Below, in pieces: positions 15,512-23,880 of a stretch of DNA of 47,748 nt; the first letter of the stretch is position 1; each line of letters begins with the position of its first letter. The notes beneath the pieces were generated by a model. That model saw only the letters and a list, made by a program, of their open reading frames with translations, made no database searches and was not told the origin of the DNA. The stretch is from positions 1 to 47,748 of the IMG/VR virus record IMGVR_UViG_3300048922_000223; one strand, 5' to 3'. Origin of the DNA: a virus. The translations under genes were made by a program, and so were the position numbers.

Positions 15512-16228
15512 ATGGATATGACAAGAGATGCTTTACAGTATGTAGTTGGTTTAAAAGAAGCAACACTCCTTACTATCAATGGAGATACATATGCCGACAA
15601 AGATATTTATCGTGTTGATAATGAACTTCGTGCTGCAGCAATTGAAATGAACACGCTGTCAAGTCTGGTTGATTATGCCAAAGCATTTACTGGTGAAATG
15701 TCAGAACAGATGTTAGTGCAGGTGGTTTCTCCTACAGAAGTTAAATTAATTTCCTGTCTTGATGCAGATCGCAAGCGTGAATTTCTAGTAAGTGTGAAAG
15801 CTATGATTCCTGAATTCAGCTATGGCAGATACATCGACCATGAAAGTTTTATCATTGCTTTACAGTCAAAGTTTATTGACAACAAAGATCGTGAGTTGCT
15901 TTTAAAATTTGCCGGTACCGTGAAAGATGAGTCTATTGCACAGTACGGTGATGATGGAGTGACGCAGAAAGCCACCATTAAAACAGGAATTACTTCCGTT
16001 GGAGAAGCAATTGTTCCAAACCCGGTTCACCTACGCCCGTTCCGAACCTTTATTGAGGTAGAACAACCAGAAAGTGCTTTTGTATTCCGCATGCGCCAAA
16101 ATAATGGTGTAGAGTGCGCTGTCTTCGAAGCTGATGGCGGAGCATGGAAGAATGAAGCAATGAGAAACATCCAAAAGTATCTTGGGTTTGCCCTAGAAGA
16201 ATTACCGCAGTTTACAGTGATTTCATAA
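15512..16228 (+). CDS. Conserved phage protein, possibly YfdQ/DUF2303-like
   Basis: 238 residues, AAGGAGG upstream. The first 70 residues are helical. A later segment (SAFVFRMRQNNGVECAVFEADGGAWKNEAM) and the phrase LRPFRTFIEVEQP resemble the C-terminal half of the YfdQ/DUF2303 family of phage early proteins. The match is by eye and weak. It sits between the terminator-like protein and SSB in the replication module. Confidence 0.6.
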   Translation: MDMTRDALQYVVGLKEATLLTINGDTYADKDIYRVDNELRAAAIEMNTLSSLVDYAKAFTGEMSEQMLVQVVSPTEVKLISCLDADRKREFLVSVKAMIPEFSYGRYIDHESFIIALQSKFIDNKDRELLLKFAGTVKDESIAQYGDDGVTQKATIKTGITSVGEAIVPNPVHLRPFRTFIEVEQPESAFVFRMRQNNGVECAVFEADGGAWKNEAMRNIQKYLGFALEELPQFTVIS

Positions 16229-16280
16229 CATCAATGCCGCAGGTTCAGTAATGGACCTGCGGAGAAAGAAGGACATAAGT

Positions 16281-16727
16281 ATGAATCGAGTGATTTTATG
16301 TGGAAGATTAACCCGCGATCCAGAAGTGAGATACTCTCAGGGTGAGAGATCAATGGCAATTGCAAAATATACTCTTGCGGTAGAACGTAGAAAACGCAAG
16401 GGACAAGATAATAATGAACAGACAGCAGATTTTATCAATTGCATAGCTTTTGATAAAGGTGGAGAGTTTACAGAGAAGTATTTTCGCCAGGGTATGAGGG
16501 TGTTAATTTCTGGTCATATCCAGACAGGTAGTTATACAAATAAGGATGGTGTAAAAGTTTATACAACTGATGTCATAGTTGACGATCAAGAATTTGCTGA
16601 TAGTAAGAATAATTCTTCCAGTGGAGGAAACCAACCTACAAATACACAGGGAACTTCTGGTACCATTGGTAATGATTTTGTTAATATCCCAGATGGAGTT
16701 GAAGATGAAGGCTTGCCTTTTAACTAA
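16281..16727 (+). CDS. ssb: Single-stranded DNA-binding protein
   Basis: 148 residues from the ATG at 16281 (GAAGGA upstream). Canonical SSB OB-fold: MNRVILCGRLTRDPEVRY, AKYTLAVERR, ADFINCIAFDKGGEFTEKYFRQGMRVLISGHIQTGSYTNKDG. A low-complexity Ser/Gly/Asn/Thr linker leads to an acidic tip ending in DEGLPFN, the docking peptide for replication proteins. It coats single-stranded DNA during phage replication. Confidence 0.95.
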   Translation: MNRVILCGRLTRDPEVRYSQGERSMAIAKYTLAVERRKRKGQDNNEQTADFINCIAFDKGGEFTEKYFRQGMRVLISGHIQTGSYTNKDGVKVYTTDVIVDDQEFADSKNNSSSGGNQPTNTQGTSGTIGNDFVNIPDGVEDEGLPFN

Positions 16728-16742
16728 CGGGAGGTGTCGCAT

Positions 16743-17129
16743 GTGAAAAAGAGAAATAAACCGAAACCATCCGAAGTTATAAAGGACTTCCTTGATTATA
16801 TGGCTAACTGTCAGAAAGAGTATCAAACCGCTTGTACAGATATGTTTGCAGAGGATAAAAAACATCAGGATTTTGTACATGCTATTGAGTTTGCAAATAA
16901 CGCCAAAGAGCGGAGCAAAATAGCCACTCAGTTTAATATCAGCAGAAATAGACGGAGAAAAGCAAAAGACAGATCCCTTGAATACGAGCGAACTGCAAAG
17001 TTCTATACGGACAAGGCCAATAAACCGTTCTTTGATAAATTACGCAGTATGATTAAGGACCAAAAGGAAGAAGAGAAATGGCTTGAAGGTGAGCGTGTTT
17101 ATTATCCCCGAGGAGGTGGTTCGGTTTGA
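16743..17129 (+). CDS. Basic hypothetical phage protein
   Basis: 128 residues from the GTG at 16743 with GGGAGG 8 nt upstream; an earlier in-frame GTG lies inside the ribosome site. Almost entirely helical and highly charged (SRNRRRKAKDRSLEYERTAKFY). It overlaps the ERCC4 nuclease start by a few bases. Possibly a nuclease partner or DNA-binding protein. No family recognised. Confidence 0.6.
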   Translation: MKKRNKPKPSEVIKDFLDYMANCQKEYQTACTDMFAEDKKHQDFVHAIEFANNAKERSKIATQFNISRNRRRKAKDRSLEYERTAKFYTDKANKPFFDKLRSMIKDQKEEEKWLEGERVYYPRGGGSV

Positions 17130-17863
17130 TAATCCTGGAGGATACCAGACAACAGGAAAAGAAACATGAGGTAAAACATGAATACTTCCGGTCAGTAGGC
17201 ATTCATTGGAATCGCACGGCCTTGTATTGCGGAGATTATACTCTCCCGGCAAATCAGAGTATCTGTGTTGATACTAAAAAGGACATAGCTGAACTTATAG
17301 GAGATGTCCAGGTTAAGCAAATGCCAAAAAAAGAAGTCAAAGAAAAGGTAAATGAAATCTTTGAAAAAGAACAGATTCGCACTAATTTTTCAGATGATAT
17401 CTTTCATGCGATTTGTGACGATGATACTGATCGGTTTGCTGAAAAGGAAATTAACGACATTTGCTATAAACATTCTGTTTCCGAGAGCGCAATAAGTTCT
17501 TTTCAGGCTCTTTATGTCAAGAGACACGGATTCTTCCACCGAGGACTGAAACGGGCGCAGAATAGCGGAATACGGCTTAACATATTGGTTGAAAACGAGG
17601 ACAGGGTAAACTGCACGGCTGATTTGTTCCGTTGGCATAATCCTAGGCTTGATATTTTGATAAATAGTAATCAGATGATTGGATTCTGGAGGAACGGGAA
17701 GCCCCGGTATAAAAAAGTCCAGAAACATCCATATGCAGCTACCGGAGAATGGCTAGCAAAGGCCTGCCTGACTATGGAACTAAAATATGGCTGCAAGTTT
17801 CTTTTCTGCAAGCCAGATGAATCTGGGGCTAAGATTTTGGAGTTGCTTGGAGTAAACCTGTAA
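17126..17863 (+). CDS. ERCC4-domain nuclease
   Basis: 245 residues, TTG start with GGAGG upstream and 4-nt overlap with the previous stop. The N-terminus has the ERCC4/XPF-type signature: IILEDTRQQ, then the GDYTLP turn, then VDTKKDIAELIGD, in which Asp and Lys of the DTKKD segment form the catalytic site. A later portion repeats the fold with LNILVENE. It probably cleaves branched or flapped DNA in phage recombination, and could supply the nuclease activity that RecT normally works with. Confidence 0.8.
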   Translation: MIILEDTRQQEKKHEVKHEYFRSVGIHWNRTALYCGDYTLPANQSICVDTKKDIAELIGDVQVKQMPKKEVKEKVNEIFEKEQIRTNFSDDIFHAICDDDTDRFAEKEINDICYKHSVSESAISSFQALYVKRHGFFHRGLKRAQNSGIRLNILVENEDRVNCTADLFRWHNPRLDILINSNQMIGFWRNGKPRYKKVQKHPYAATGEWLAKACLTMELKYGCKFLFCKPDESGAKILELLGVNL

Positions 17864-17873
17864 GTGTTTATTA

Positions 17874-17901
17874 GCTGGCCGAAGTCACGGCTTTGGTCAG
17901 C
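17874..17901. other. Intergenic hairpin after the ERCC4 gene
   Basis: GCTGGCCGAAG (17874-17884) pairs over 11 bp, including two GU pairs on the rightward strand, with CTTTGGTCAGC (17891-17901). No T run follows, so it is more likely an RNA processing or stability element in the early transcript than a terminator. Confidence 0.45.
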
Positions 17902-17927
17902 GTTATATTGGGAATTTTGGAGGATAA

Positions 17928-18305
17928 ATGATGATTGATTTATATCCAACAAAATGCAATTTGTGTGGTGGTAAAGTAGTTTACATATCGAACGCTAAAA
18001 TATATGGCAAGCAGTATGGAAGTGGATACTGTTATCACTGTACAGATTGTAACGCTTATGTTGGAACGCATGAGCCACGGCCAAAAGAGGCCCTTGGGAT
18101 TCTTGCGAACAAGGAAATGAGGGAGTGGAAAATGAAGTGTCATGGACTATTTGACCCCTTATGGAAAAACAAGAGAGAAAAACGAAGTAAACTCTATTCA
18201 ATCTTGGCGTTCCAAATGGGAATACCAATACGTCAGTGTCATTTTGGATATTTTGATTTGGCCGCTTTGAAAAAAGCATACGAGATATTAAAAACATGGG
18301 TTTAA
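17928..18305 (+). CDS. DUF3268-type zinc-finger protein
   Basis: 125 residues, GGAGG upstream of adjacent ATG codons. It has CNLCGGKV near the N-terminus, CYHCTDCNAYVGTH near residue 38, then an MREWKMKCHGLFDPLWK segment and a C-terminal CHFGYFD. This order matches the zinc-finger-containing phage family DUF3268. Function unknown; nucleic-acid binding is likely. Confidence 0.78.
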   Translation: MMIDLYPTKCNLCGGKVVYISNAKIYGKQYGSGYCYHCTDCNAYVGTHEPRPKEALGILANKEMREWKMKCHGLFDPLWKNKREKRSKLYSILAFQMGIPIRQCHFGYFDLAALKKAYEILKTWV

Positions 18306-18321
18306 AAGGTGGTGTTTTGAT

Positions 18322-18759
18322 ATGGATTGTCCTGTTATTCCAACAATACAGTGTCAATTGAATTGTCCTTATCGTGAATGTAAGAAACTTATTACAGCTG
18401 ACGAAATGCGCTTGTCAGATCAGATTGAGAATGATATAAATTCTGACCCTCTTCCTGACGATCGTAGAGCCAGGTGGGTAAGGATTAACCCAGAACGGAA
18501 TAAGGCTAATAAACATAGGCATTACATAGAAAATGATGATACTTATAAGGCAAGAAGAACTGCTTATTATCAAGCCAACAAAGAAGAAATATTGGCTAAG
18601 CGGCATGAATATTACCAGCAGAATAAGGAACTTATAAATGCCCGGGATCGTGATAAAAAACGTGAAAGATGGGCTGAGGATCCAGAATATTACAGGCAAA
18701 AACAGAGAGATTACCGGGCAAGAAAGAGAGCGAAAAAAATGGCGAAATTGGGGTGCTAA
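18322..18759 (+). CDS. Cys-containing, tyrosine/charge-repeat hypothetical protein
   Basis: 145 residues, AAAGGTGG upstream. The N-terminus has four cysteines (CPVIPTIQC, NCPYREC), likely a small zinc fold. Residues ~65-140 are a charged helix with a recurring pattern: YIENDDTYKARR, YYQANKEEILAKR, YYQQNKELINARD, YYRQKQRDYRARK, about 15-18 residues apart. Each repeat starts with a Tyr pair or single Tyr and ends in basic residues, suggesting a nucleic-acid-binding helical rod. It may be related to proteins near phage HNH or integrase genes. Function unknown. Confidence 0.6.
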   Translation: MDCPVIPTIQCQLNCPYRECKKLITADEMRLSDQIENDINSDPLPDDRRARWVRINPERNKANKHRHYIENDDTYKARRTAYYQANKEEILAKRHEYYQQNKELINARDRDKKRERWAEDPEYYRQKQRDYRARKRAKKMAKLGC

Positions 18760-18760
18760 A

Positions 18761-19585
18761 ATGGCTGAGAAAAGAATGTTTTCTATGAAAATTATTGATA
18801 GTGATGCGTTTTTAGAAATGCCCTTATCAACTCAAGCTTTATATTTTCATTTATCAATGAGAGCAGATGATGATGGATTCTTAAACAATGCAAAAAAGAT
18901 TATGAGAAATATAAGTGCTACACAAAATGATTATGATTTGCTTCTAATGAAGCGTTTTATAATTAGTTTCCCTGATGGAATTTGTGTAATTAAGCATTGG
19001 AGAATTAACAATTATTTGCGAAAAGATCGTTATACAGAAACTTTATACAGTGAAGAATTGGCAATGCTTGATGTTAAGGAAAATGGTACTTATTCTTTAA
19101 AAGAGGAATCAGGTATACCCAATGACAACCAAGAAGATACCAACTTGTTACCAATCAACAACCAAGGTGTACCAGTTGGGAGCATAGAGAAGAATAGAGT
19201 AGAGAAGAGTAGAGAAGAAAAGAGTAGTAATACAGTATCTAACGATACTGTTCGTAGCACTGACGTGCAACGTATTATTGATGCTTGGAACTCTTTACCT
19301 GGATTAAGCCGTATTACAAAACTCGTTTCAGGTTCTCAACGATATGAATGGTTAAAAGTTCGAATCAGGGATTACGGAATTGATAGTGTTCTAATGGCCA
19401 TTGAAAATGTTCGGTATAGTCCATTCCTACTCGGGAAAAGTAAAGGAGGCTGGACAATAACATTTGACTGGTTTGTAAGACCAAACAACTTTCCCAAAGT
19501 GCTTGACGGTAATTATCTTAATGATGATAATTCAGAAATTGTTAAATCGGATAACCCAGAAGGCGGTGGCAAGAAATGGCAGTAG
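18761..19585 (+). CDS. DnaD-like phage replisome organiser
   Basis: 274 residues from the ATG at 18761, two bases after the previous stop; the ribosome site is weak and coupling is likely. The N-terminal ~110 residues match the replisome-organiser winged helix (KRMFSMKIIDSDAFLEMPLSTQALYFHL...DDDGF, WRINNYLRKDR). A disordered linker follows (KNRVEKSREEKSSN). The C-terminal ~80 residues contain the DnaD-type helices (IIDAWNSLPGL...ENVRYSPFLLG...GWTITFDWFVRPNNFPKVLDGNY). It binds the phage origin and recruits the helicase. Iterons are not obvious in this gene. Confidence 0.87.
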   Translation: MAEKRMFSMKIIDSDAFLEMPLSTQALYFHLSMRADDDGFLNNAKKIMRNISATQNDYDLLLMKRFIISFPDGICVIKHWRINNYLRKDRYTETLYSEELAMLDVKENGTYSLKEESGIPNDNQEDTNLLPINNQGVPVGSIEKNRVEKSREEKSSNTVSNDTVRSTDVQRIIDAWNSLPGLSRITKLVSGSQRYEWLKVRIRDYGIDSVLMAIENVRYSPFLLGKSKGGWTITFDWFVRPNNFPKVLDGNYLNDDNSEIVKSDNPEGGGKKWQ

Positions 19586-21615
19586 CAGGACAAAAGTTAT
19601 TTGAACCTGCGGAAATCCTTAAAACAATTAATTTCTTAAAGCCAGACGGAGAATTGTTTGAGGTTCGTTGTTTGGAAGCTAATGGACGCAGGGTATATAG
19701 TGGTTATTTTAAATCACCTGAAAGCCTAATTGATCAACTCTGCAGGCTGAATACTTCAGACAGTAATATTTACATAACACTTGGTTGTGTGAAAGATGAA
19801 TGTTATTCCCGGGAGCAGCGAGAAAAATTTGTTCTGAACGCAAAAAACACAACTAATGATAACGATATCGTAGGTTATGAATGGCTTTTCGTAGATGTGG
19901 ATCCTCAGCGGCCAGCTGGCGTTTCCAGTTCTGATGAACAGTTGAATAAAGCCAAGGAATGTGGCAATCAGATTTATGTATTTATGAAGAACCTTGGATT
20001 TAATGATCCGTTAACGGCTTTGAGTGGTAACGGGATTCATCTGCTATATCGGATTCAGATCGCCAATAACGAGGATAACAAAGCACTAATCAAAAAGTCT
20101 TTAGCAGCCCTGGATATGTTTTTCAGTGATGACGTGCTTAAAATTGATACCACAAACTTTAATCCTTCCCGTATTTGCAAGCTGTATGGGACCATGGCTA
20201 GAAAGGGCAGCAATACGGAGGAGAATCCTCACAGGCTTAGTCATCTGCTTACTGAGGGCAATACAGTGCCAACAGATAAGATTTATCTGGAAAAGCTAAC
20301 GGCAATGATCCCTGATAAGCAGGAAAAGCCGCAGAAGTATAACAATTATAATCCCAAGGATTTTGATTTAGAAGAATGGTTGCAACGATACAATATTCGG
20401 TACCGAAGAGGTAGTTACAGTGATGGTACTAAGTTCATTCTGGACGAATGTCCGTTTGACAGCAACCATAAGGGTAAAGATGCTTGTATATTTCAGGACC
20501 GGTCTGGAGCTATTGGATTTCACTGTTTCCATAATTCTTGTTCCGATAAAACATGGCAAGACGTAAGAAAACTATTTGAGCCAGATGCTTATGAAAAGCG
20601 GCAGCAGGAGTACGAGAGAAAGATTTATTCCCAACAACCGGTACAACAGAGACCAATACAAAGTATAGTTCCTGTCCAAGGTAATCCGGTTTTCTTCACG
20701 GCGAGAAATATACTGGATCTCCAGGTGCCAGAGGAGCGTTTTGTAAAAAGTGGAATTGCTGATATAGACAAGAAACTGAGGGGGTTAAAAAAAGGATATG
20801 TAACTGTTATGTCTGGCTTAAGAGCTTCAGGAAAGTCAAGTGTCATTTCAGAGATTACCTTGGATGCAGTAGAGTCTGGAAATAATGTGGGCATATTCTC
20901 CGGGGAGTTGGCTCCAAAGAATTTTATGAGATGGATGGATCTGCAGGCAGCAGGTAGAGGATATACAGAACCTACGCAGTTCGAGGGATATTACAATGTC
21001 ACACGAAAATATAAAGAGCAAATTGCAGAATGGTTAGGGCAACATTTTTTCCTGTACAACAACGATTACGGTAATGATTACCGTGCGGTAGCAGAACAGT
21101 TTGAAAAGGCTATTGAGGAAAAGAAGCTGGATTTGTTGATTCTGGATAACCTGATGGCTTTCAATATACTTTGCCTATCAGATAACAAATTTGAAGCGCA
21201 GACAGCATTTATTCTGGATATGCAGCGGATTGCTAAGAAACACAATGTCCATGTGCTATTTGTAGCACACCCGAGAAAGGCAATGGGATTCCTCCGGTTG
21301 GACGATATTTCCGGTACTGCGGATCTGGGCAATGCCGTTGACAATGCCTTGATAGTACACAGAGTCAATAATGACTTTAAAAGACTTGGTAAGCAGATGT
21401 TTGGATGGAATGATAATAACCCCTTATTTGAATCCACCAATGTAATTGAAATAGCAAAGGATCGTGACGGCGGCACTATGGATTATTTTGTTCCCCTGCA
21501 CTACGAAACAGAAACCAAGCGGTTAAAAAATTTCCCTGCTGAAAACAAAATCTATGGCTGGAACAAATCTGATGATGGATTTTACAATGTGGAGCAGGGA
21601 GAAATTCCATTTTAG
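19576..21615 (+). CDS. Primase-helicase fusion (AEP-like primase + zinc motif + RecA-fold helicase)
   Basis: 679 residues, overlapping the organiser gene by 10 nt. Residues ~1-240 resemble an archaeo-eukaryotic-type primase: WLFVDVDPQRP supplies an Asp-x-Asp site and LSGNGIHLLYRI the Ser/His site, with a later DTTNFNPSRICKLYGT. A zinc motif begins at C292 (CPFDSNHKGKDAC...CFHNSC). The C-terminal part is an SF4/RepA-like ATPase with Walker A SGLRASGKSS (413-422), Walker B LDLLILDNL and VLFVAHPRK. It should prime and unwind phage DNA as a single polypeptide, with the DnaD-like protein as loader. Confidence 0.88.
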   Translation: MAVAGQKLFEPAEILKTINFLKPDGELFEVRCLEANGRRVYSGYFKSPESLIDQLCRLNTSDSNIYITLGCVKDECYSREQREKFVLNAKNTTNDNDIVGYEWLFVDVDPQRPAGVSSSDEQLNKAKECGNQIYVFMKNLGFNDPLTALSGNGIHLLYRIQIANNEDNKALIKKSLAALDMFFSDDVLKIDTTNFNPSRICKLYGTMARKGSNTEENPHRLSHLLTEGNTVPTDKIYLEKLTAMIPDKQEKPQKYNNYNPKDFDLEEWLQRYNIRYRRGSYSDGTKFILDECPFDSNHKGKDACIFQDRSGAIGFHCFHNSCSDKTWQDVRKLFEPDAYEKRQQEYERKIYSQQPVQQRPIQSIVPVQGNPVFFTARNILDLQVPEERFVKSGIADIDKKLRGLKKGYVTVMSGLRASGKSSVISEITLDAVESGNNVGIFSGELAPKNFMRWMDLQAAGRGYTEPTQFEGYYNVTRKYKEQIAEWLGQHFFLYNNDYGNDYRAVAEQFEKAIEEKKLDLLILDNLMAFNILCLSDNKFEAQTAFILDMQRIAKKHNVHVLFVAHPRKAMGFLRLDDISGTADLGNAVDNALIVHRVNNDFKRLGKQMFGWNDNNPLFESTNVIEIAKDRDGGTMDYFVPLHYETETKRLKNFPAENKIYGWNKSDDGFYNVEQGEIPF

Positions 21616-21632
21616 AAAGTAAGGTGGTAATT

Positions 21633-21953
21633 ATGACATTAAGCATTACAAAGCCAACTCGGGAAGAACGTGCGGCAATGACCAAAGATGAATTGATTAG
21701 AGCAGTCTGGCTCCTTGATGATGTGCTTGAATCCTTAAAATGGAAACCGATTAAGGAGGGGGCGCCTAAATATGACGGGGAGTATGAAGTAACGGTAAGG
21801 ACTTTGCCTGGATTCAATATGGTTGCTCCTGGTGTTGTCTTAAATATCAGAATGGTTTATGTATCTAGCAAATGGAAGAGTCAATGGTTTCAGGAGATTC
21901 CGTACTACGAAGTACTGGCATGGCGTGAAGTTGCAGAACCGTTTAAGGAGTGA
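21633..21953 (+). CDS. DUF551-like small protein
   Basis: 106 residues from the ATG at 21633 (AAGGTGG upstream). The pattern LKWKPIKEGAPKYDGEYEVTVRT...YEVLAWREVAEPF matches DUF551-type phage proteins, which share W-x-P...P..DG.Y.V and an AW.P..EP ending. Function unknown. Confidence 0.65.
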   Translation: MTLSITKPTREERAAMTKDELIRAVWLLDDVLESLKWKPIKEGAPKYDGEYEVTVRTLPGFNMVAPGVVLNIRMVYVSSKWKSQWFQEIPYYEVLAWREVAEPFKE

Positions 21954-21960
21954 ATAAATT

Positions 21961-22644
21961 ATGAGCGTAAAGTCAATTTTATTTAATACAGATATGGTCA
22001 GGGCAATACTTGACGGAAGGAAGACGGTGACAAGGCGAGCGGTTAAGCCACAGCCGGTCTGTTATGGTCCGAATCTTACACTTAAACAGCATAATGCAGA
22101 TTTCTTTCTTTCAGCAGAAAAAGGCTGGCTTAGATGTAGAACGTGTGGACATGACCCTAAATATTCTCAGGAGGGGTCAAACACAGCACATCATTGGCGA
22201 CCACCATATCACCCAGGAGATGTCCTTTATGTCAGGGAAACATGGCAAAGTATAAATCCCTACAGTGAAAAAGAATATGTATATAAGGCGAGTTGTGACG
22301 CTGATTTTGCAAGCGATATAGGAAAATGGCTCCCATCAATCCACATGCCAAAGGAAGCTGCCCGTATTTGGTTAGAGGTCACGGACGTGAGGGTGGAACG
22401 ACTACACAGAATGTCCCATGAAGCTGCAAAACAAGAAGGAATACATTATTGTGAATCTCCGGACGGTTTTACATGGAAAGCTGATGCAGACATGAATTGT
22501 TGCTATGTCACACCTTCAGGAGCGTTTGATGCTTTATGGAATGGCACAGTAAATAAAGATGATATCGACCGTTACGGTTGGGAAAGTAATCCGTGGGTGT
22601 GGGTAATTAAATTTGAGCGGTGCGAGAAGCCAGAGGAGTTATAG
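21961..22644 (+). CDS. ASCH/PUA-like phage protein
   Basis: 227 residues. The start ILFNTDMVRAILDGRKTVTRR is the ASCH-like signature found in phage 'morphogenetic' or early proteins. The HPGDVLYVRETW motif and the late WESNPWVWVIKFER complete the fold. CRTCG supplies a possible metal-binding pair. ASCH proteins bind or hydrolyse modified nucleosides or RNA. The role in the phage is unknown. Confidence 0.82.
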   Translation: MSVKSILFNTDMVRAILDGRKTVTRRAVKPQPVCYGPNLTLKQHNADFFLSAEKGWLRCRTCGHDPKYSQEGSNTAHHWRPPYHPGDVLYVRETWQSINPYSEKEYVYKASCDADFASDIGKWLPSIHMPKEAARIWLEVTDVRVERLHRMSHEAAKQEGIHYCESPDGFTWKADADMNCCYVTPSGAFDALWNGTVNKDDIDRYGWESNPWVWVIKFERCEKPEEL

Positions 22645-22646
22645 GT

Positions 22647-22982
22647 ATGACAGAATATTTAGCGGAAAGGACCCTTGCAAATATGAGATTCGGCTTGTCC
22701 ATAACGAGGCCGGGATTCGCATTTAGTGAAAAAATAGCCCTTGAAATGGCTATCAGCGCATTAGAAAAACAGATTTCCTCCCAGCTAGTAATTGACAGTG
22801 CATTTGGAAAATGCCCGGATTGCGGATATGAATTTAATTCGGAGCTTCTGGAAGAGTACAATTTGAAGTTTTGCCCGAATTGTGGAAAGAAAATCAGTAC
22901 GACAGCGCAGGGGCCGGAACGGGAGAAAAAGGAAGCCAGCTGGAAGAACCATTTAATGGATCGGTTTGGGAGGTGCGAATGA
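22647..22982 (+). CDS. Zinc-ribbon hypothetical protein
   Basis: 111 residues from the ATG at 22647 (GAGGAG upstream). A helical N-terminus is followed by a classical zinc ribbon, CPDCGYEF...CPNCGKK. It overlaps the next gene by 4 nt. Probably a DNA- or RNA-binding accessory protein. Confidence 0.68.
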   Translation: MTEYLAERTLANMRFGLSITRPGFAFSEKIALEMAISALEKQISSQLVIDSAFGKCPDCGYEFNSELLEEYNLKFCPNCGKKISTTAQGPEREKKEASWKNHLMDRFGRCE

Positions 22983-23185
22983 TTAAACTATCAGATGCAA
23001 ACAAAAAAGCGAGTGCTATTATAAAGCAGCTTGCACAAAATGAAATCAACAAAGGGAGTGACAGCCAGTATAAGGATTCTATGGACATTCTCTTCTTGAT
23101 TCGTGATGGCCTGCACAGTAGGCCCTTAGATCCTTGGGAATTAGAGAATTATGATAATTGTTATGGCGTTGATTTAAGCCAGTAA
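22979..23185 (+). CDS. Hypothetical 68-residue phage protein
   Basis: ATGA overlap with the previous stop and GGGAGG upstream. Helical, acidic C-terminus, no known motif. It is the last gene of the early operon before the accessory insert at 23.2-25.6 kb. Confidence 0.6.
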   Translation: MIKLSDANKKASAIIKQLAQNEINKGSDSQYKDSMDILFLIRDGLHSRPLDPWELENYDNCYGVDLSQ

Positions 23186-23225
23186 ATTAGTATTTAATGA
23201 ATTAACGTACATTGAGAACTTAATA

Positions 23226-23254
23226 TTGATAGTTAGTAGTGGTTGGTGTATCAT
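23226..23254 (+). promoter_or_regulatory. Promoter of accessory cassette A
   Basis: TTGATA (23226-23231), 17-nt spacer, TATCAT (23249-23254). It is embedded in the element AATATTGATAGTTAGT (23222-23237), whose reverse complement reappears, with one change, as the left arm of the terminator of the same gene at 23750. Equivalent elements precede the genes at 24798 and 41718. Confidence 0.6.
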
Positions 23255-23290
23255 AAATTTATAAATCAGAATTTGTAAGAGGTGTAGCTA

Positions 23291-23713
23291 GTGAAAAAAA
23301 GAATTATACTTATTGTCGCTATGATATTTATTATTGTTATCATCGCAAGACTATTTTTCTGGAATAATGACGGGGATGTTAGCAGTGTTAAGAGAACAGT
23401 TACAACATCAGAAGTTTATAGTCAACAAGATATAAATGGTGCAATGGATATTGTTGTAAATTATTTTAAGAAAAACTTTAAAGGTTGTACATTAACGAAT
23501 TTGTGGTATGAAGAAAGTGTTTCCGTTCCCGTATCAGAAGACTGGGCAAAACAATATAACGCAGATGAGTGTATCATTTTATTTTCAAGTTTTGATGTTG
23601 ATTCTTCTGGTGGAGATGGTAGCCTTAATCCTAATGATACATATTCAAACTGGCAATGGATTCTTGTTCGGGATAAAAGTAGTACATGGGAACTAAAAGA
23701 TTGGGGATATTAA
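23291..23713 (+). CDS. Single-pass membrane/exported accessory protein (cassette A)
   Basis: 140 residues with a GTG start, AGAGGTG upstream. Residues 4-23 are a strongly hydrophobic segment (ILIVAMIFIIVIIARLFF) after KKR, an uncleaved signal anchor. The outside domain of ~115 residues has a helical part (DINGAMDIVVNYFKKNFKGCTL) and a WQWILVRDKSSTWELKDWGY ending, the style of small extracytoplasmic NTF2-like domains (DUF4829-like). Monocistronic with its own promoter and terminator, hence probably expressed in the lysogen. Possible superinfection-exclusion or conversion gene; unproven. Confidence 0.65.
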   Translation: MKKRIILIVAMIFIIVIIARLFFWNNDGDVSSVKRTVTTSEVYSQQDINGAMDIVVNYFKKNFKGCTLTNLWYEESVSVPVSEDWAKQYNADECIILFSSFDVDSSGGDGSLNPNDTYSNWQWILVRDKSSTWELKDWGY

Positions 23714-23752
23714 AAAATTCAATTTTATATAGATAATTTGCAATGAATTACT

Positions 23753-23781
23753 AACTATCAGTATTAAGCTGGTAGTTTTTT
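23753..23781 (+). terminator. Terminator of cassette A
   Basis: AACTATCAG (23753-23761) and CTGGTAGTT (23769-23777) form a 9-bp stem with one GU pair and a 7-nt loop. T6 follows. The left arm extends as ACTAACTATCAGTATT, the reverse complement (15 of 16) of the promoter element of the same gene. Confidence 0.8.
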
Positions 23782-23880
23782 ATTGTTGCAAATCAGTTAA
23801 ACTGAGATTGGCCGGGATTAATAACCCGGCCAGGAAGTTAGAATTCAATTGCAAACTTGAAAGCGCATAAGAAAAGTCTG

